Assembly (NCBI GenBank): GCA_964460655.1
Contig: CAYWSH010000001.1
Coordinates: forward strand, 1 to 64,000
From: CAVUAF01 sp964460655
GTDB taxonomy: Bacteria > Acidobacteriota > Terriglobia > Terriglobales > Acidobacteriaceae
Direction: 5' to 3'
DNA: 64,000 bases
The position numbers were made by a program, and so were the translations under genes. The stretch's first letter is position 1; each line of letters starts with the position of its first letter. Below, in pieces: positions 35,493 through 45,500 of the stretch. Below the pieces are notes generated by a model that saw nothing but the letters and a program-made list of their open reading frames with translations, did no database searches and was not told the origin of the DNA.

Positions 35493-36988
35493 TTCGGTGG
35501 GTGTGGTTGGTTGTCGCTGCGATTACATCTCACACAGCGAAGGCTCGTTCCTTCCTGGTAGTTATCGATGACCTGCTGCCTTGATGCATTCGGCGAAAAC
35601 TGCCGCTCTGTCCAATGTGGATCATGATGGACATCCCATTGGCCGCCCCTTGCCTCGCCAGCACCCGGATTCCCATGAACTTCCCTACTGCATGTCGGAC
35701 ACAGTCTGCCACCATTCGGTCCTTCCGGTGCATTATCCCAAGCGGCCTGAACAGTGCCCTCACGCAGGCTACTGCGACTTGTCAACTGCCGCGTCTGATT
35801 CGTTCCTGCGACAGTGGCCTCGGCGGGTGCAGCCGCAACATCTTCCGTCGCAGATACACCAAGGGTTGTTAAGTTACCACCAGCGGCCGCGCCCAAACTG
35901 CCCGGCGCAACCGAGGCAGTTGACGTCATCACCGATTCAAGGACCATTTCCCGGTCGACGCCGCCAAGTTGGGCTCTCCCTTCACTGGTACCGTAGGTCT
36001 GCGCTGCATTCTTGAAGGATTCAGCTGCACCTCTGAGAGCTTGATCTGGCTCCAGTACTAGCGTCACAAACCCAGTTCCGACATTGTTGAACGTGTTGAT
36101 TGCCGCCGTCTTGATGTCCTGCCACCAGCCGTGTCCGTCGATATCCGCCCGGTTCAGCGGGTTCCCTCGCACATATCCGTACAGGTTCAGCGTCTGCGGG
36201 TCGGTCAGATCGGCGTAAGGGACGGCTTGAGGCGTGGCACTCCAGTCGGGGCTCAGCCAGCGGCCCATCGGGTTGGCGTAATAGCGCGCGCCGAAATAAT
36301 CGAGGCCGCTTTCGGTGTCGCGCTCTTTGCCGGTGAATTTGTAGTGCTGGTCGGCGAGACTCTGGACGACCGGACGCTCGCCGCCCCACGGGTAGTAATC
36401 CGATTCGTTCTCGATCGTGCCGGTCGCGCTCGTCACGACATCGGCGGAGCCGAGGTGGTCGGCGAAGTAGTAGTGAACCGTGCCGTTGGCGTCGCGCCGC
36501 GCGATCCGCTTCCCGCCGAAGAAGATGTACTCGGCGGTGATGTTCCCGCTGGCGTCGGACTCAGCGAGAGGCCCGCTGCCCCAGTAGAGAGTCCCGCTCG
36601 ACTTCGACACGCGCTCGCCATCGCCGTCGTAACCGTAGGTGACGCCCGCGGTCGTGGTGATACGGTTCTCTGCGTCCCACGTGTAATCCGCCGTGCCGCA
36701 CGCGCCCTGATGCAGCAGATTCCCTGCCCGCGTCATAGCACCAGCCGTCGATACGATTGTTCGCGCCGCTGGACGACTGCTGGAAGGTCTCGCCGTTGGT
36801 CTTCGTCGAGAGCGGATGCGAGGCTGCAAGTGGTAGCTGTAGAAGAACGCGGAGTTAGGCTCACGCCCACGGCCGGAGATTGAAGACGCACAACGGCACT
36901 TAACCTCCCGCCGCAGTTGACGTCCCGCCGTAACTGGAGTGCTTAGAGGCTTTTTAGTCCTAGGGAACGTGCTGACGAGCTTGACCAC
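35489..36988 (-). CDS. Displaced RHS C-terminal tip with GH-E/HNH nuclease toxin
   Basis: 499 codons, of which only residues from about 89 (36726 and below) are RHS core: WDAENRI ... YKFTGKERDTESGLDYFGARYY ... NLYGYVRGNPLNRADIDGHG. The toxin region is residues 288-499. It ends with CPTCSREVHG, GQWDVHHDPHW (W451-H455) and CVRCN, two Cys pairs plus a WD.HH motif, which fits GH-E-type HNH/ENDO-VII nucleases. Before residue 85 the frame is disturbed: another frame reads LSTKTNGETFQQSSSGANN, and one extra G near 36733 restores the core. It has no full N-terminus or signal peptide, so it is probably a silent cassette. Confidence 0.8.
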   Translation of the reverse strand: MVKLVSTFPRTKKPLSTPVTAGRQLRREVKCRCASSISGRGREPNSAFFYSYHLQPRIRSRRRPTARPSSSRPAARTIVSTAGAMTRAGNLLHQGACGTADYTWDAENRITTTAGVTYGYDGDGERVSKSSGTLYWGSGPLAESDASGNITAEYIFFGGKRIARRDANGTVHYYFADHLGSADVVTSATGTIENESDYYPWGGERPVVQSLADQHYKFTGKERDTESGLDYFGARYYANPMGRWLSPDWSATPQAVPYADLTDPQTLNLYGYVRGNPLNRADIDGHGWWQDIKTAAINTFNNVGTGFVTLVLEPDQALRGAAESFKNAAQTYGTSEGRAQLGGVDREMVLESVMTSTASVAPGSLGAAAGGNLTTLGVSATEDVAAAPAEATVAGTNQTRQLTSRSSLREGTVQAAWDNAPEGPNGGRLCPTCSREVHGNPGAGEARGGQWDVHHDPHWTERQFSPNASRQQVIDNYQEGTSLRCVRCNRSDNQPHPPK

Positions 36989-37605
36989 TCGGTCAGCTGA
37001 GCAATCGCAGCAATCCTGTCCAGCCTGATCAAACGACTCATACGTCTTGCTCGCTCGCCTAACTCAAGTATCCAATCACGATCATCGTTCCCGAGCCTTA
37101 CTCGCATGTCAATCTGGTCGAGCTTGTGGCGGGCTTTGCAATCTTGATTCGCCAGCAACCAAGAATATGCGGCGACCTCCAAGACGTTTATGTCGTCCTC
37201 GCGCCACGTAAACTGCTCGCTGAAGCGTCGCGGCTCGTCACAAGCGACTGCCAACTCCGTAGGTGTTTGAATCCGATTTAGGAACGGAAGGGCTTGGCCG
37301 GTTATTGCTGATAGCACATCATCCATGATGCGCTCGTTCTCACCTAGGTCAAACGCCCTGCCATCGGCTGCGCGAAGGCGCCCTCCAAACGTATAGGAGA
37401 TGTAAGTTTTTGGCAGATACAACGGTTGCACAAAAACAGTAGGGTCAAAATCCGTCGCTGAGAAAGCCGAGCTGTCAAACACCACGCCGCGCAGGAGCGT
37501 GCCAACCGGCAAAAGGTAGATCATTCGGCCCTTTGCTACGAATTGCGGAAGCCTACAGACCACGGTTCTGATAAGGGATCTAATCGAAGTCGCATTAGTG
37601 CTCAT
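36943..37605 (-). CDS. Probable immunity protein of the full-length RHS toxin
   Basis: 220 residues, cytoplasmic, no signal peptide. I do not recognise the family. Visible features are an N-terminal beta-rich half (VFVQPLYLPKTYISYTFGGRL) and a helical C-terminus (LELGERARRMSRLIRLDRI). Its start overlaps the RHS stop by 4 nt and it separates the RHS gene from the displaced tip, so its role as cognate immunity protein is inferred from position. Its 3' end overlaps the meaningless 5' part of the displaced-tip frame. Confidence 0.7.
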   Translation of the reverse strand: MSTNATSIRSLIRTVVCRLPQFVAKGRMIYLLPVGTLLRGVVFDSSAFSATDFDPTVFVQPLYLPKTYISYTFGGRLRAADGRAFDLGENERIMDDVLSAITGQALPFLNRIQTPTELAVACDEPRRFSEQFTWREDDINVLEVAAYSWLLANQDCKARHKLDQIDMRVRLGNDDRDWILELGERARRMSRLIRLDRIAAIAQLTEWSSSSARSLGLKSL

Positions 37606-40600
37606 TTCTTGAGTCTCAGTCTCGTAACCGGGACATTGCGGGAAGCCTCGGGTAGATGGGCTCGAATCTCCGCGACACGGGCCGCAGTCAATTGTGAACC
37701 GCCGGTCTTAAGATCTCCAACCGCCGTCGGCGCTTCCTTTAAGCCCTCGACGGTATCCAGTCTTACAGAGCCTGGCGTGCCATATCTCACGACTTCACCG
37801 TTTAGATAGGACACCTCACCGTGAAGGTCGTTCCTGCCTAGAGCCGTTATCTCTTTTTTCAAGATCGCGTGCGCTCTTGTGCCGAACTCCGGGCCAACCC
37901 CTTCCCCGGCTTTGACTGCGGTCCGTTCCAATGCGCCGACGAGCGCTTCAGCCGCTGTCGGGGCCTTCGTCGCGGCCTTAGCTTCGCCGCCTCCAATAAG
38001 CATCCCGACTGCCATCGTGGCCGACATTGCGATTGATTGAGTCGGATTGCTCGCCTCCATCTGAGGTATGTCCGTCGGCACGCCATTGAAATAACTGACC
38101 AGATTTATCGCCGATGTGACGGTGTTAATTAGCTCTTTGCCAACTCCAACCATGATATCGATGCCCTGTTCCGATGATTCGTAGCTTGGCACCGACGTCG
38201 GTACGTAAACCCCATGCCCATCCGCATCCGCCCGACTCAACGGGTTTCCCCTCACATACCCGTACAGATTCAGCGTCTGCGGGTCGGTCAGGTCGGCGTA
38301 GGGGATGGCCTGCGGCGTGGCGCTCCAATCCGGTGAGAGCCAACAGCCCATCGTATTGGCGTAGTAACGCGCGCCGAAGTAATCGAGGCCGCTCTCGATG
38401 TCGCGTTCCTTGCCGGTGAACTTATACGTATTGCCGCTGGCGGATGAAACCGGCCGCTCGCCGCCGAACGGATAGAAATCGGAATCGTCTAACACGCCTC
38501 CCGTGGCGTTGAGCACCACGCGCGCGCTGCCGAGATGATCGCCCATCGTGTAGGTGACGGCGCCGGCCGCATCGCGGCGCGCAATCCGCTGGCCGCCAAA
38601 GAAGACATACTCCACTGGCGCATTCCCACTGCCGTCGGTCTCGACCAATACATCCGGGCCCTCGCCATACCAATACAGCTTGCCGTTTGACTTGGAGACG
38701 CGCCGCCCGTCGCCGTCATATGCGTAGGTCACGCCGGCAGCGGTCGTGATGCGATTCTCGGCATCGTACTGGAAGGCATTGGTCCCGTCACTCGTTTGAT
38801 TGCCAGCAGTGTCGTAGCTGAAACCAGGGTTCAGGTTGGTATCGATCCGGTTGAGTGTCGTCATCGGACCCAGATTGAGTGACGGGGCGCTGCCCTGCGT
38901 CACGCCCGCCGACTGCAGGTTTCCCCACGCATCGTGGCCAAAGTTCAGACCCCAGGCGTATGTTCCGGTCGTCGCTTGCGTCAAGGCTGTCTTAACGCGA
39001 TTCAATTCGTCGTAGGTGAACGACTGTGAGCGTGCAGCCGTAAGGTTGTTAGTGATGGATTGGATGTTCCCATTGTTCTGCCCGTCAATGAAGCCGTACG
39101 TCAGGCTCATCGGCGTGCCGGCAGCAGAGCTGCTCGTGATCGTCGCCGGCTGCAAACGCGAGTTGTAAGTCTGTGACAGCGTGATGCCGCCAAAAGTGGC
39201 GCTCTGCCCCATGATCACGCTTGCTAGTAAGCCCCCAGCTGTGTAGGCCGCGGTCGTCGCATAATTCGCGCCGCCGCTGGCGGAATCGACAGCTGAATAT
39301 GGCCGCCCGGCATTGTCCGGCGTGAAGGTGACGACACGGCCGCTCGGATACGTCAACGAAGCAACACTGCCGCCCTGGTTCAGCTGCGTGGTGATCGTCT
39401 TCGTGACGTTGTTGGTCGTACGTTGCTCGGCTGACTTCCAGCCGACGCTGGCGGTCAGGGCACGGCTCCAGGCCGTGCTGCCGGCGGCATCAGTCATGCT
39501 GGTGCGCAGGCCTTTGTTCAAGCAGGACGGCGGTCCGAGACAGTTTGTCTCGTCGTAGTAATAGGCAACGGCCGCGTTGCCGTTCGAGTACGTCTTGCCG
39601 GTGACCCGGTGCAGCGCGTCGTATCCGTAGGTTGTGGTGATGCTGCGCGGATCGAGCCTCGTCAGCACGTTGCCATCGGCGTCGTAGCTGTAATCGATCT
39701 GGCCGGCTTCAGGATTCTGTGAGCGCAGCAGCTGCGAGAGCGAGTTGTAGACAAAACTGCGGTTACGCGCCTTCGTAGCATCCGAACCCTTCTGCGCGAC
39801 GCTCGTCAGATTGCCGAGAATGTCGTAGCCGTAGTCGGTCTCGTAATTCCCTCCCGTCGGGTCTTCCCACACCGTGCGCAGGCGCCCGAGTGCGTCGGTC
39901 GCGTACTTGCGCTTCTTGCCGGCCTCATCGGTGACGGTGAGCTGCGCGGTCGTCGCGTCGGCACCGAATGCAGCATCCACGTGGCTGCCGTCCTGACGCA
40001 AGATCTGCGTGATGCGATCCAGCTGGTCGTAGGAGTAACAGGTCTGCCCGTCGGTGGACGTACCTGCTAAATGCCAGTTCGTAACACACAGAACACGCCC
40101 GGCGCCGTCGTACGTCGTTTCCTGCGAGGGCGAGGTCGCCGCCGAGGCCAGAATGCTCTGGGTGTTACGCCCGAGACCGTCGAGCACGGCGGTCGTGTGC
40201 AGGGTGTGGGTAGCATCGATCGACTGGTAGGTCTCAACCGGCGAATAGCCGCTGCTCGCGTACGTGACACTCGTCGTGCCACCGTCAGGCCGCCCGGTAG
40301 AGGTCAGGCGGTCGAGCGGATCGGCATAGGAGAATGTGGTCTGTTGGTTGTTCGTGTCTTTTTCCCACGCCACCGTGCCCGAGCACGAGTTATAAGCCTT
40401 CTGCGTGACGTGACCGAGTGCGTTGGTCACCGACGTTGGATAAGCCGCTGCCGCTCCGCCGGTCGGCTGGCAATTGTTGCCGCTGCTGTTCCAAACGTCA
40501 GCGTAGCTGACTGTCGTCGCGTGGCCGCCAGGATCGGTCGTCTTGCGGATGTTACCGGCGTCATCGTACTGGTTGCGCGTGACCAGATAGCTCGTGTCGT

Positions 40601-42524
40601 TCCCGCCGGGCGTGGACTTGTTGCGCCAGTGAGTCGTTGCCGTCAGATTGCCGCGAACCGTGTTGCCGGTGGAATACGCGCTGTCATGCTGCACGGCGCC
40701 TGAGGCGGTAAGACCCTCGGTGTAGGAGTCGTATTCGAACGTCGTGCTTGCGGCCGTTCCCGTTGCCGGATCGACGACGTCCTGCTGCTTGACGCGGTCC
40801 CAAATGTGGGCTGCCCACAACGTTGCATTGAGCGTGTTGTTCATCCACGTTGTCGCGTGAGTCCGCGCCGCAGCACCTGGCGAGGATGCGCCGTAGTGAT
40901 ACTCGGTCACACTGGTCGCGTTGTCGATGAATCGCGGGCGCGACGCGATCGACCAATTCTGAATGTCGGCATCTACACGCCACAGGACGGTTGCGGTGAA
41001 GGAGTCATACTGGGTCGCCGTTTTGGAAACGAGCGGCGTGGAGCCATCGTAAAGCGTGGTCGTGACGCTAGTGGGCAAGTACAACGGAAGAATGCCCCCG
41101 GCCTGGTTGGTCCCCGAGCCGTCGTCGAGCTGAGTGTATGTCGTCTCAACCTTCTTTAGCGGATTGACGCCATCCGCCTTGTAGATGGTGCGCTGCAGCT
41201 CCCGCGGCGCGTGGTAGCGCGACATCCAGTCATCCTCGTGATAATCAGAGAAGACGTACTCGGTCCTGAAACCAAGCGGATCGGTCACGACGACATTGGT
41301 GTTGTTGGCGGCATAGATGTTGTTGGCGGCATTGGGGCCAACGGTCGCGTCGTACGTTGTCGTCTCTTCGCAGGCCGCACTGCCGCAGGGCGAGACGTGT
41401 TTGGCCGCAACCTCGCGGAAGTCGGCGTCGATGTTCATGGCGACGTTCGACCAAAAGCCCTCGTGGTGCGTCTTGGCGACGTAGTCGTAGCGCGTGTAAC
41501 CGCCCGTCGGATAGGTGACCTTGGTGAGCTCACCGTAGCCGTTGTATTCGAACGAATAGGCGGTGCCGTTCGGCAGCGTAATGCTGCTCAGCAAGCGGAA
41601 TGCGCGGTTCGGCGCCGGTTGGCTGACCCACAAGAAGTTGTAGCAGATGCGACCGCAAGGGCCGGTCTGAGCGGGTTTGGCGAACGGAATGGCGCCTGTG
41701 TAGGTGGGGCCCGCTGTGGTCGAAAAAAGAACCACTGTCTGGTAATTCAGGATCACGTTCCGCGCGGCGCCATCGGACCCGTTGTAACTGATGGTCGTCC
41801 GGTTATTGGGGAGATCGTCGGTGATCGTGATCCGGCGGCCGAGCGTGTCGGTCAGGACGCTGCTCGAGATGCTGATGTAGTTGCCGTTGGTATCCTCGAC
41901 CTTTGTCGCGAGACCGTCTTCGTCGGCAAAGTGGATCGCGGTCCCGTCCTTCTGGCGCACGACAATGTCGACCGGATTCGAGCGGTCGAGCGTGGCGAAG
42001 GAGCCGTCCTCGGAATCCATGATCGGATTCGATACGCCAGATGTGCCGGTACGTGCTCCCCCGAAGCTGTGTTTGCCGCCATCCGCCAGGGTGACGATCG
42101 TGTCTTGTCGCCCCGTCACGTTGCCGTAACTGTCGGCGACGATGTCGCCGCGGTTGATCACCGGCAATCCCAGGCGCCAACCGAGATCGCCGATCCCAGG
42201 ATCGCGTCTTTCCGATCGCCAGGCGTACGTGAGATCACTGCCGGTCAGGCTGTAGGTAGCGTGCGGCATCCAGATCTTGCTGTCGTATTGCAGCGAGAGG
42301 TGGAGGCCCAGCCCATTGCGGCCCGGCAGCGAAACGATGGGAATATCGAGATCAAGGTTCCCATTCGCGAGGTTGATGTTCTCGTGCGTCCCAGAATAGG
42401 TCTGCAGAGCGCGCACGCCCGTGTCGTTGCTCGGGGTGATCTGCGTGGGAGGCGCCGACTGCGCCCACAAAGACAAGCAAGCGCCCGTGGCGAACACAAG
42501 TACAGTGAGTCGGAGTCGATTCAT
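37602..42524 (-). CDS. Secreted RHS-repeat polymorphic toxin with nuclease-like tip
   Basis: 1640 residues. A Sec signal peptide (LRLTVLVFATGACLSLWAQ), an N-terminal beta region, many YD repeats (YDALHRVTGKTYSNG, YDELNRVKTAL, YDAENRITTAAGVTYAYDGDGRR) forming the RHS shell, and the conserved core YKFTGKERDIESGLDYFGARYY ... NLYGYVRGNPLSRADADGHG ending near residue 1438. The 202-residue tip contains GTRAHAILKKEI, VRLD (D1590) and GDLKTG (D1604, K1606), which resembles a PD-(D/E)XK nuclease core. The ATG overlaps the SBBP gene stop (ATGA), and the immunity gene overlaps its own stop. No PAAR/VgrG partner is nearby. Confidence 0.9.
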   Translation of the reverse strand: MNRLRLTVLVFATGACLSLWAQSAPPTQITPSNDTGVRALQTYSGTHENINLANGNLDLDIPIVSLPGRNGLGLHLSLQYDSKIWMPHATYSLTGSDLTYAWRSERRDPGIGDLGWRLGLPVINRGDIVADSYGNVTGRQDTIVTLADGGKHSFGGARTGTSGVSNPIMDSEDGSFATLDRSNPVDIVVRQKDGTAIHFADEDGLATKVEDTNGNYISISSSVLTDTLGRRITITDDLPNNRTTISYNGSDGAARNVILNYQTVVLFSTTAGPTYTGAIPFAKPAQTGPCGRICYNFLWVSQPAPNRAFRLLSSITLPNGTAYSFEYNGYGELTKVTYPTGGYTRYDYVAKTHHEGFWSNVAMNIDADFREVAAKHVSPCGSAACEETTTYDATVGPNAANNIYAANNTNVVVTDPLGFRTEYVFSDYHEDDWMSRYHAPRELQRTIYKADGVNPLKKVETTYTQLDDGSGTNQAGGILPLYLPTSVTTTLYDGSTPLVSKTATQYDSFTATVLWRVDADIQNWSIASRPRFIDNATSVTEYHYGASSPGAAARTHATTWMNNTLNATLWAAHIWDRVKQQDVVDPATGTAASTTFEYDSYTEGLTASGAVQHDSAYSTGNTVRGNLTATTHWRNKSTPGGNDTSYLVTRNQYDDAGNIRKTTDPGGHATTVSYADVWNSSGNNCQPTGGAAAAYPTSVTNALGHVTQKAYNSCSGTVAWEKDTNNQQTTFSYADPLDRLTSTGRPDGGTTSVTYASSGYSPVETYQSIDATHTLHTTAVLDGLGRNTQSILASAATSPSQETTYDGAGRVLCVTNWHLAGTSTDGQTCYSYDQLDRITQILRQDGSHVDAAFGADATTAQLTVTDEAGKKRKYATDALGRLRTVWEDPTGGNYETDYGYDILGNLTSVAQKGSDATKARNRSFVYNSLSQLLRSQNPEAGQIDYSYDADGNVLTRLDPRSITTTYGYDALHRVTGKTYSNGNAAVAYYYDETNCLGPPSCLNKGLRTSMTDAAGSTAWSRALTASVGWKSAEQRTTNNVTKTITTQLNQGGSVASLTYPSGRVVTFTPDNAGRPYSAVDSASGGANYATTAAYTAGGLLASVIMGQSATFGGITLSQTYNSRLQPATITSSSAAGTPMSLTYGFIDGQNNGNIQSITNNLTAARSQSFTYDELNRVKTALTQATTGTYAWGLNFGHDAWGNLQSAGVTQGSAPSLNLGPMTTLNRIDTNLNPGFSYDTAGNQTSDGTNAFQYDAENRITTAAGVTYAYDGDGRRVSKSNGKLYWYGEGPDVLVETDGSGNAPVEYVFFGGQRIARRDAAGAVTYTMGDHLGSARVVLNATGGVLDDSDFYPFGGERPVSSASGNTYKFTGKERDIESGLDYFGARYYANTMGCWLSPDWSATPQAIPYADLTDPQTLNLYGYVRGNPLSRADADGHGVYVPTSVPSYESSEQGIDIMVGVGKELINTVTSAINLVSYFNGVPTDIPQMEASNPTQSIAMSATMAVGMLIGGGEAKAATKAPTAAEALVGALERTAVKAGEGVGPEFGTRAHAILKKEITALGRNDLHGEVSYLNGEVVRYGTPGSVRLDTVEGLKEAPTAVGDLKTGGSQLTAARVAEIRAHLPEASRNVPVTRLRLKK

Positions 42525-45500
42525 CGTCCCATCCTGTCGCTGACTGAAAAGTGCATGATCGAGAGTCCGTTGTTCACGGTGAGGTTGCTAAATTGCAGTG
42601 AGTACATGACGTTCCCATCGAGCATCTCATCGAGGTGCCACGGGACCTGCAGCGTGTTGGTGCCGACCGTTAGCGGTCGGTAATCAGAGAACCGGACACT
42701 GTGCTGTACAGCCACGCCCTGGTTATCGCCCGCTATACGGAAGTAGTCAGCCTGGTAAGGCAGATGGGTGTCGCGAGCGATCCACAACACGATCGGCGCC
42801 AGCAGCCGCCGGACGTCGCCCAACGGATCATTGGCAGCAACGCTCGGCACGATGCGCACGCCGTCGCAGAGCACTCCATTGATCGTCTGCGGTGTGAGAA
42901 CGGTGGTCGTTACACTCGCATCGTTCCACGCTGGGATCGCGTTCACAAAGGGGACGATGAGTCCACGCACGCTGAGCGCCGCGCCCGGTGGCACGCGGAG
43001 GAACTGCCGCGTGCCATTCGGCAGGAGCGCTCTGGCACTCCCAGCCGCACCATTCACCACAACCATCTCTGTGCCGTTGTCGGTAAAGGCGTATGCACCT
43101 TCCGCCGCCTTCACGTCTGCCGAGAAGCCGTGTGACACGGTGCCACGAGTAAGGGTCCCTGTGATCGACACGTCTTGGATAACCGAGGGACTTGTGTTCG
43201 TTACCGTCCAACTCGTCGTTGTAGTCATCGGCGACATGATGGAGGCGGGCGTCTGGATGACGGACACCGACAGGTTGCCGGAGGTGCTCGCTTCGTGATC
43301 GGTGTCGCCCTGGTACACAGCGAAGATGGTGTGGCTGCCGAGGCTGAGTGACGAGGTCGAGAACGAAGCAGTGCTCGTTCCGGAATTGCCGGCCAGATTG
43401 GCGGAGCCCAGCACCGTCGAACCCTCCTCGAAGAGGACTGTCCCTAAAGCAGTGGGTTCGGCGGTCGTGACCGTCGCGGTCAAGGTTATCGCCGCTCCGA
43501 GCACAACTGGATTGGGATTAGCCGCCAGGCTGGTACCGGTTGTCGCTTTGTAAGCGACGACTTGCGTGATTGATGGCGACGTGAGAGCGGGATACCACGA
43601 CGTTGGGTCGAACGGATAGCCAGCATCACCGGAGTAGGTGCTGAACACCGTCGTTGTCGTCGGCCCGCTCCAGCTATGACTACACTGCACACCACTCAAC
43701 GACATGTTTACTGCCGTGGAACCAAGCGGTTCGGGGCAGTGGATCGTGTACGAGCCACCGTTGACTACCCAACTGGTGGTGCCCGTCGGTGGAGTCTGAT
43801 AACCAGTCGGGTCCACAAATGTCGTGGTGAAGGTCGCATCTTGCGTGGGTACTACACGCGGGTGATCGGTGGCGACGTTCAGCCCGTAAATCGACCGCAC
43901 CGTCGTCCCACTGCTGGCCGCCTTCGTGGCGCTGCCGGAATAACTTCCCGAGAAGTTGTAGACGCCCGGCTGCTGGCCTGGCACGGTGAAGGTCGCGGCG
44001 CCCTGGCTGTTCAGTGTTGCGGTGCCGATGGTCGTGCTGCCCATCGTCAAAGTGAAGGTGCCGGTCGGAGTGCCAAAGTTCGACGTCACAGTCGCGGTGA
44101 TGTCGAACGGGGAATTCGTCCCGCCCGGCTTCCAGGTGTAAGGGAAGTTGAGTTGGGTCGTTGTTGGGCACGGCTGCGCGATCGTGAGGGACAACGTCGA
44201 TGAAACACTCGGCGCGAAAACATTGTCGCCGGAGTAGGCGGCGATGATGTTGTGTGTGCCGGGCGTCAGGGACGACGTCGCGAAGCTGGCACTGCCTGAC
44301 GCCAGCGTGACGGACGTGAGCTGCGTAGTGCCGTCGCTGAAGGTGAGCCTGCCGGTCGGCGTGCCGCCCGAGCCGGTGACGGTGCTGCTGAACGTAACCG
44401 TCTGGCCGCACGTCGGAGCAGTTGGTGAAGCGCTCAGGCTCACCGACGATGTGGTCGTCCCCGAGACGGCGCCGATCTTCGCCACGAATGCGTCGCGTGG
44501 CCAAGAGTTGGCGTCGCCACTCAGCTGTGACTGCGAGGCATTGATTGTCGGGAAGTTAGACGAAGACGTGTAGCCGGTCACATAGGCGGTGCCGCCCGGG
44601 CTGACCGCGATCGCCGCTGCGCTGTCATCGGCGCTGCCGCCGAGGTAGGAGGCGAATTGGATGGCGCCCGACGAGCTTAAGGAGACGACGTAACCGTCCC
44701 GCGCATACGGGATGCCGACGTAATTCCCTTGAATCCCACCGCCGTTGACTACAGGAAGAAGAGAATTGTTCGATTCACCTCCCACATAGGCATTGCCCAG
44801 AGCGTCGACCGCGATCGCAAATCCGTAATTTGAGTTGTACTGCGAGCCACCAGGTGTTGCGGGCGTGCCGAGGCAAGTCGAGAACAAGACTGTCTGGGTC
44901 GTAAGATCCAGTTTGGAGATGAAAATGTCCGGCGACCACGTAATGCAGCTGGCTTGCGGTGCCCCCGCAGTGACAGGGAAATCGTTTGCCGTAGAGCTAC
45001 CTAGGGTATAACCCGTTACCCACACGGCACCGGCGCTATCTACGGCGATGCCGTAAGAAGTCTCGACCCAGTTCCCGCCGAAATAACCGGACTGCACCAA
45101 GGCGCTTCCACTCGGATTGATCTTGCTGACGAAGATGTTTTGCGCACTGTGGCCGCCCATGTACGGCGAGATCGGATTTACCGTCGGGAAATTGTTCGAC
45201 GTCGTGTATCCGGTCACATATGCGTTGCCGGCGCTATCAACTGCAATGCCGTTGGCAATGTCATCGACATTTCCACCCAAGTAAGTGGAGTAGAGCAATG
45301 ACGCGCCATTCGGTGCGAGCTTCGTAACAAAGGCGTCGAACGAGTAATAACCCTGCGTCGGCCGCGTAGGTTGGATGGCATTCACTACCGGGAAATTGCC
45401 CATCCGCGTGTAGCCCGCGATGTAAGCGCTGCCGGCAGAGTCCACCGCGATGCTGGTGCCATTATCTGCGGCCGTGCCGCCCACGTAAGTCGAATACACG

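Noticed and set aside
41211..42683. 490-codon plus-strand frame opposite the RHS gene
   Set aside because: Shadow frame; it spans the junction of two real minus-strand genes.
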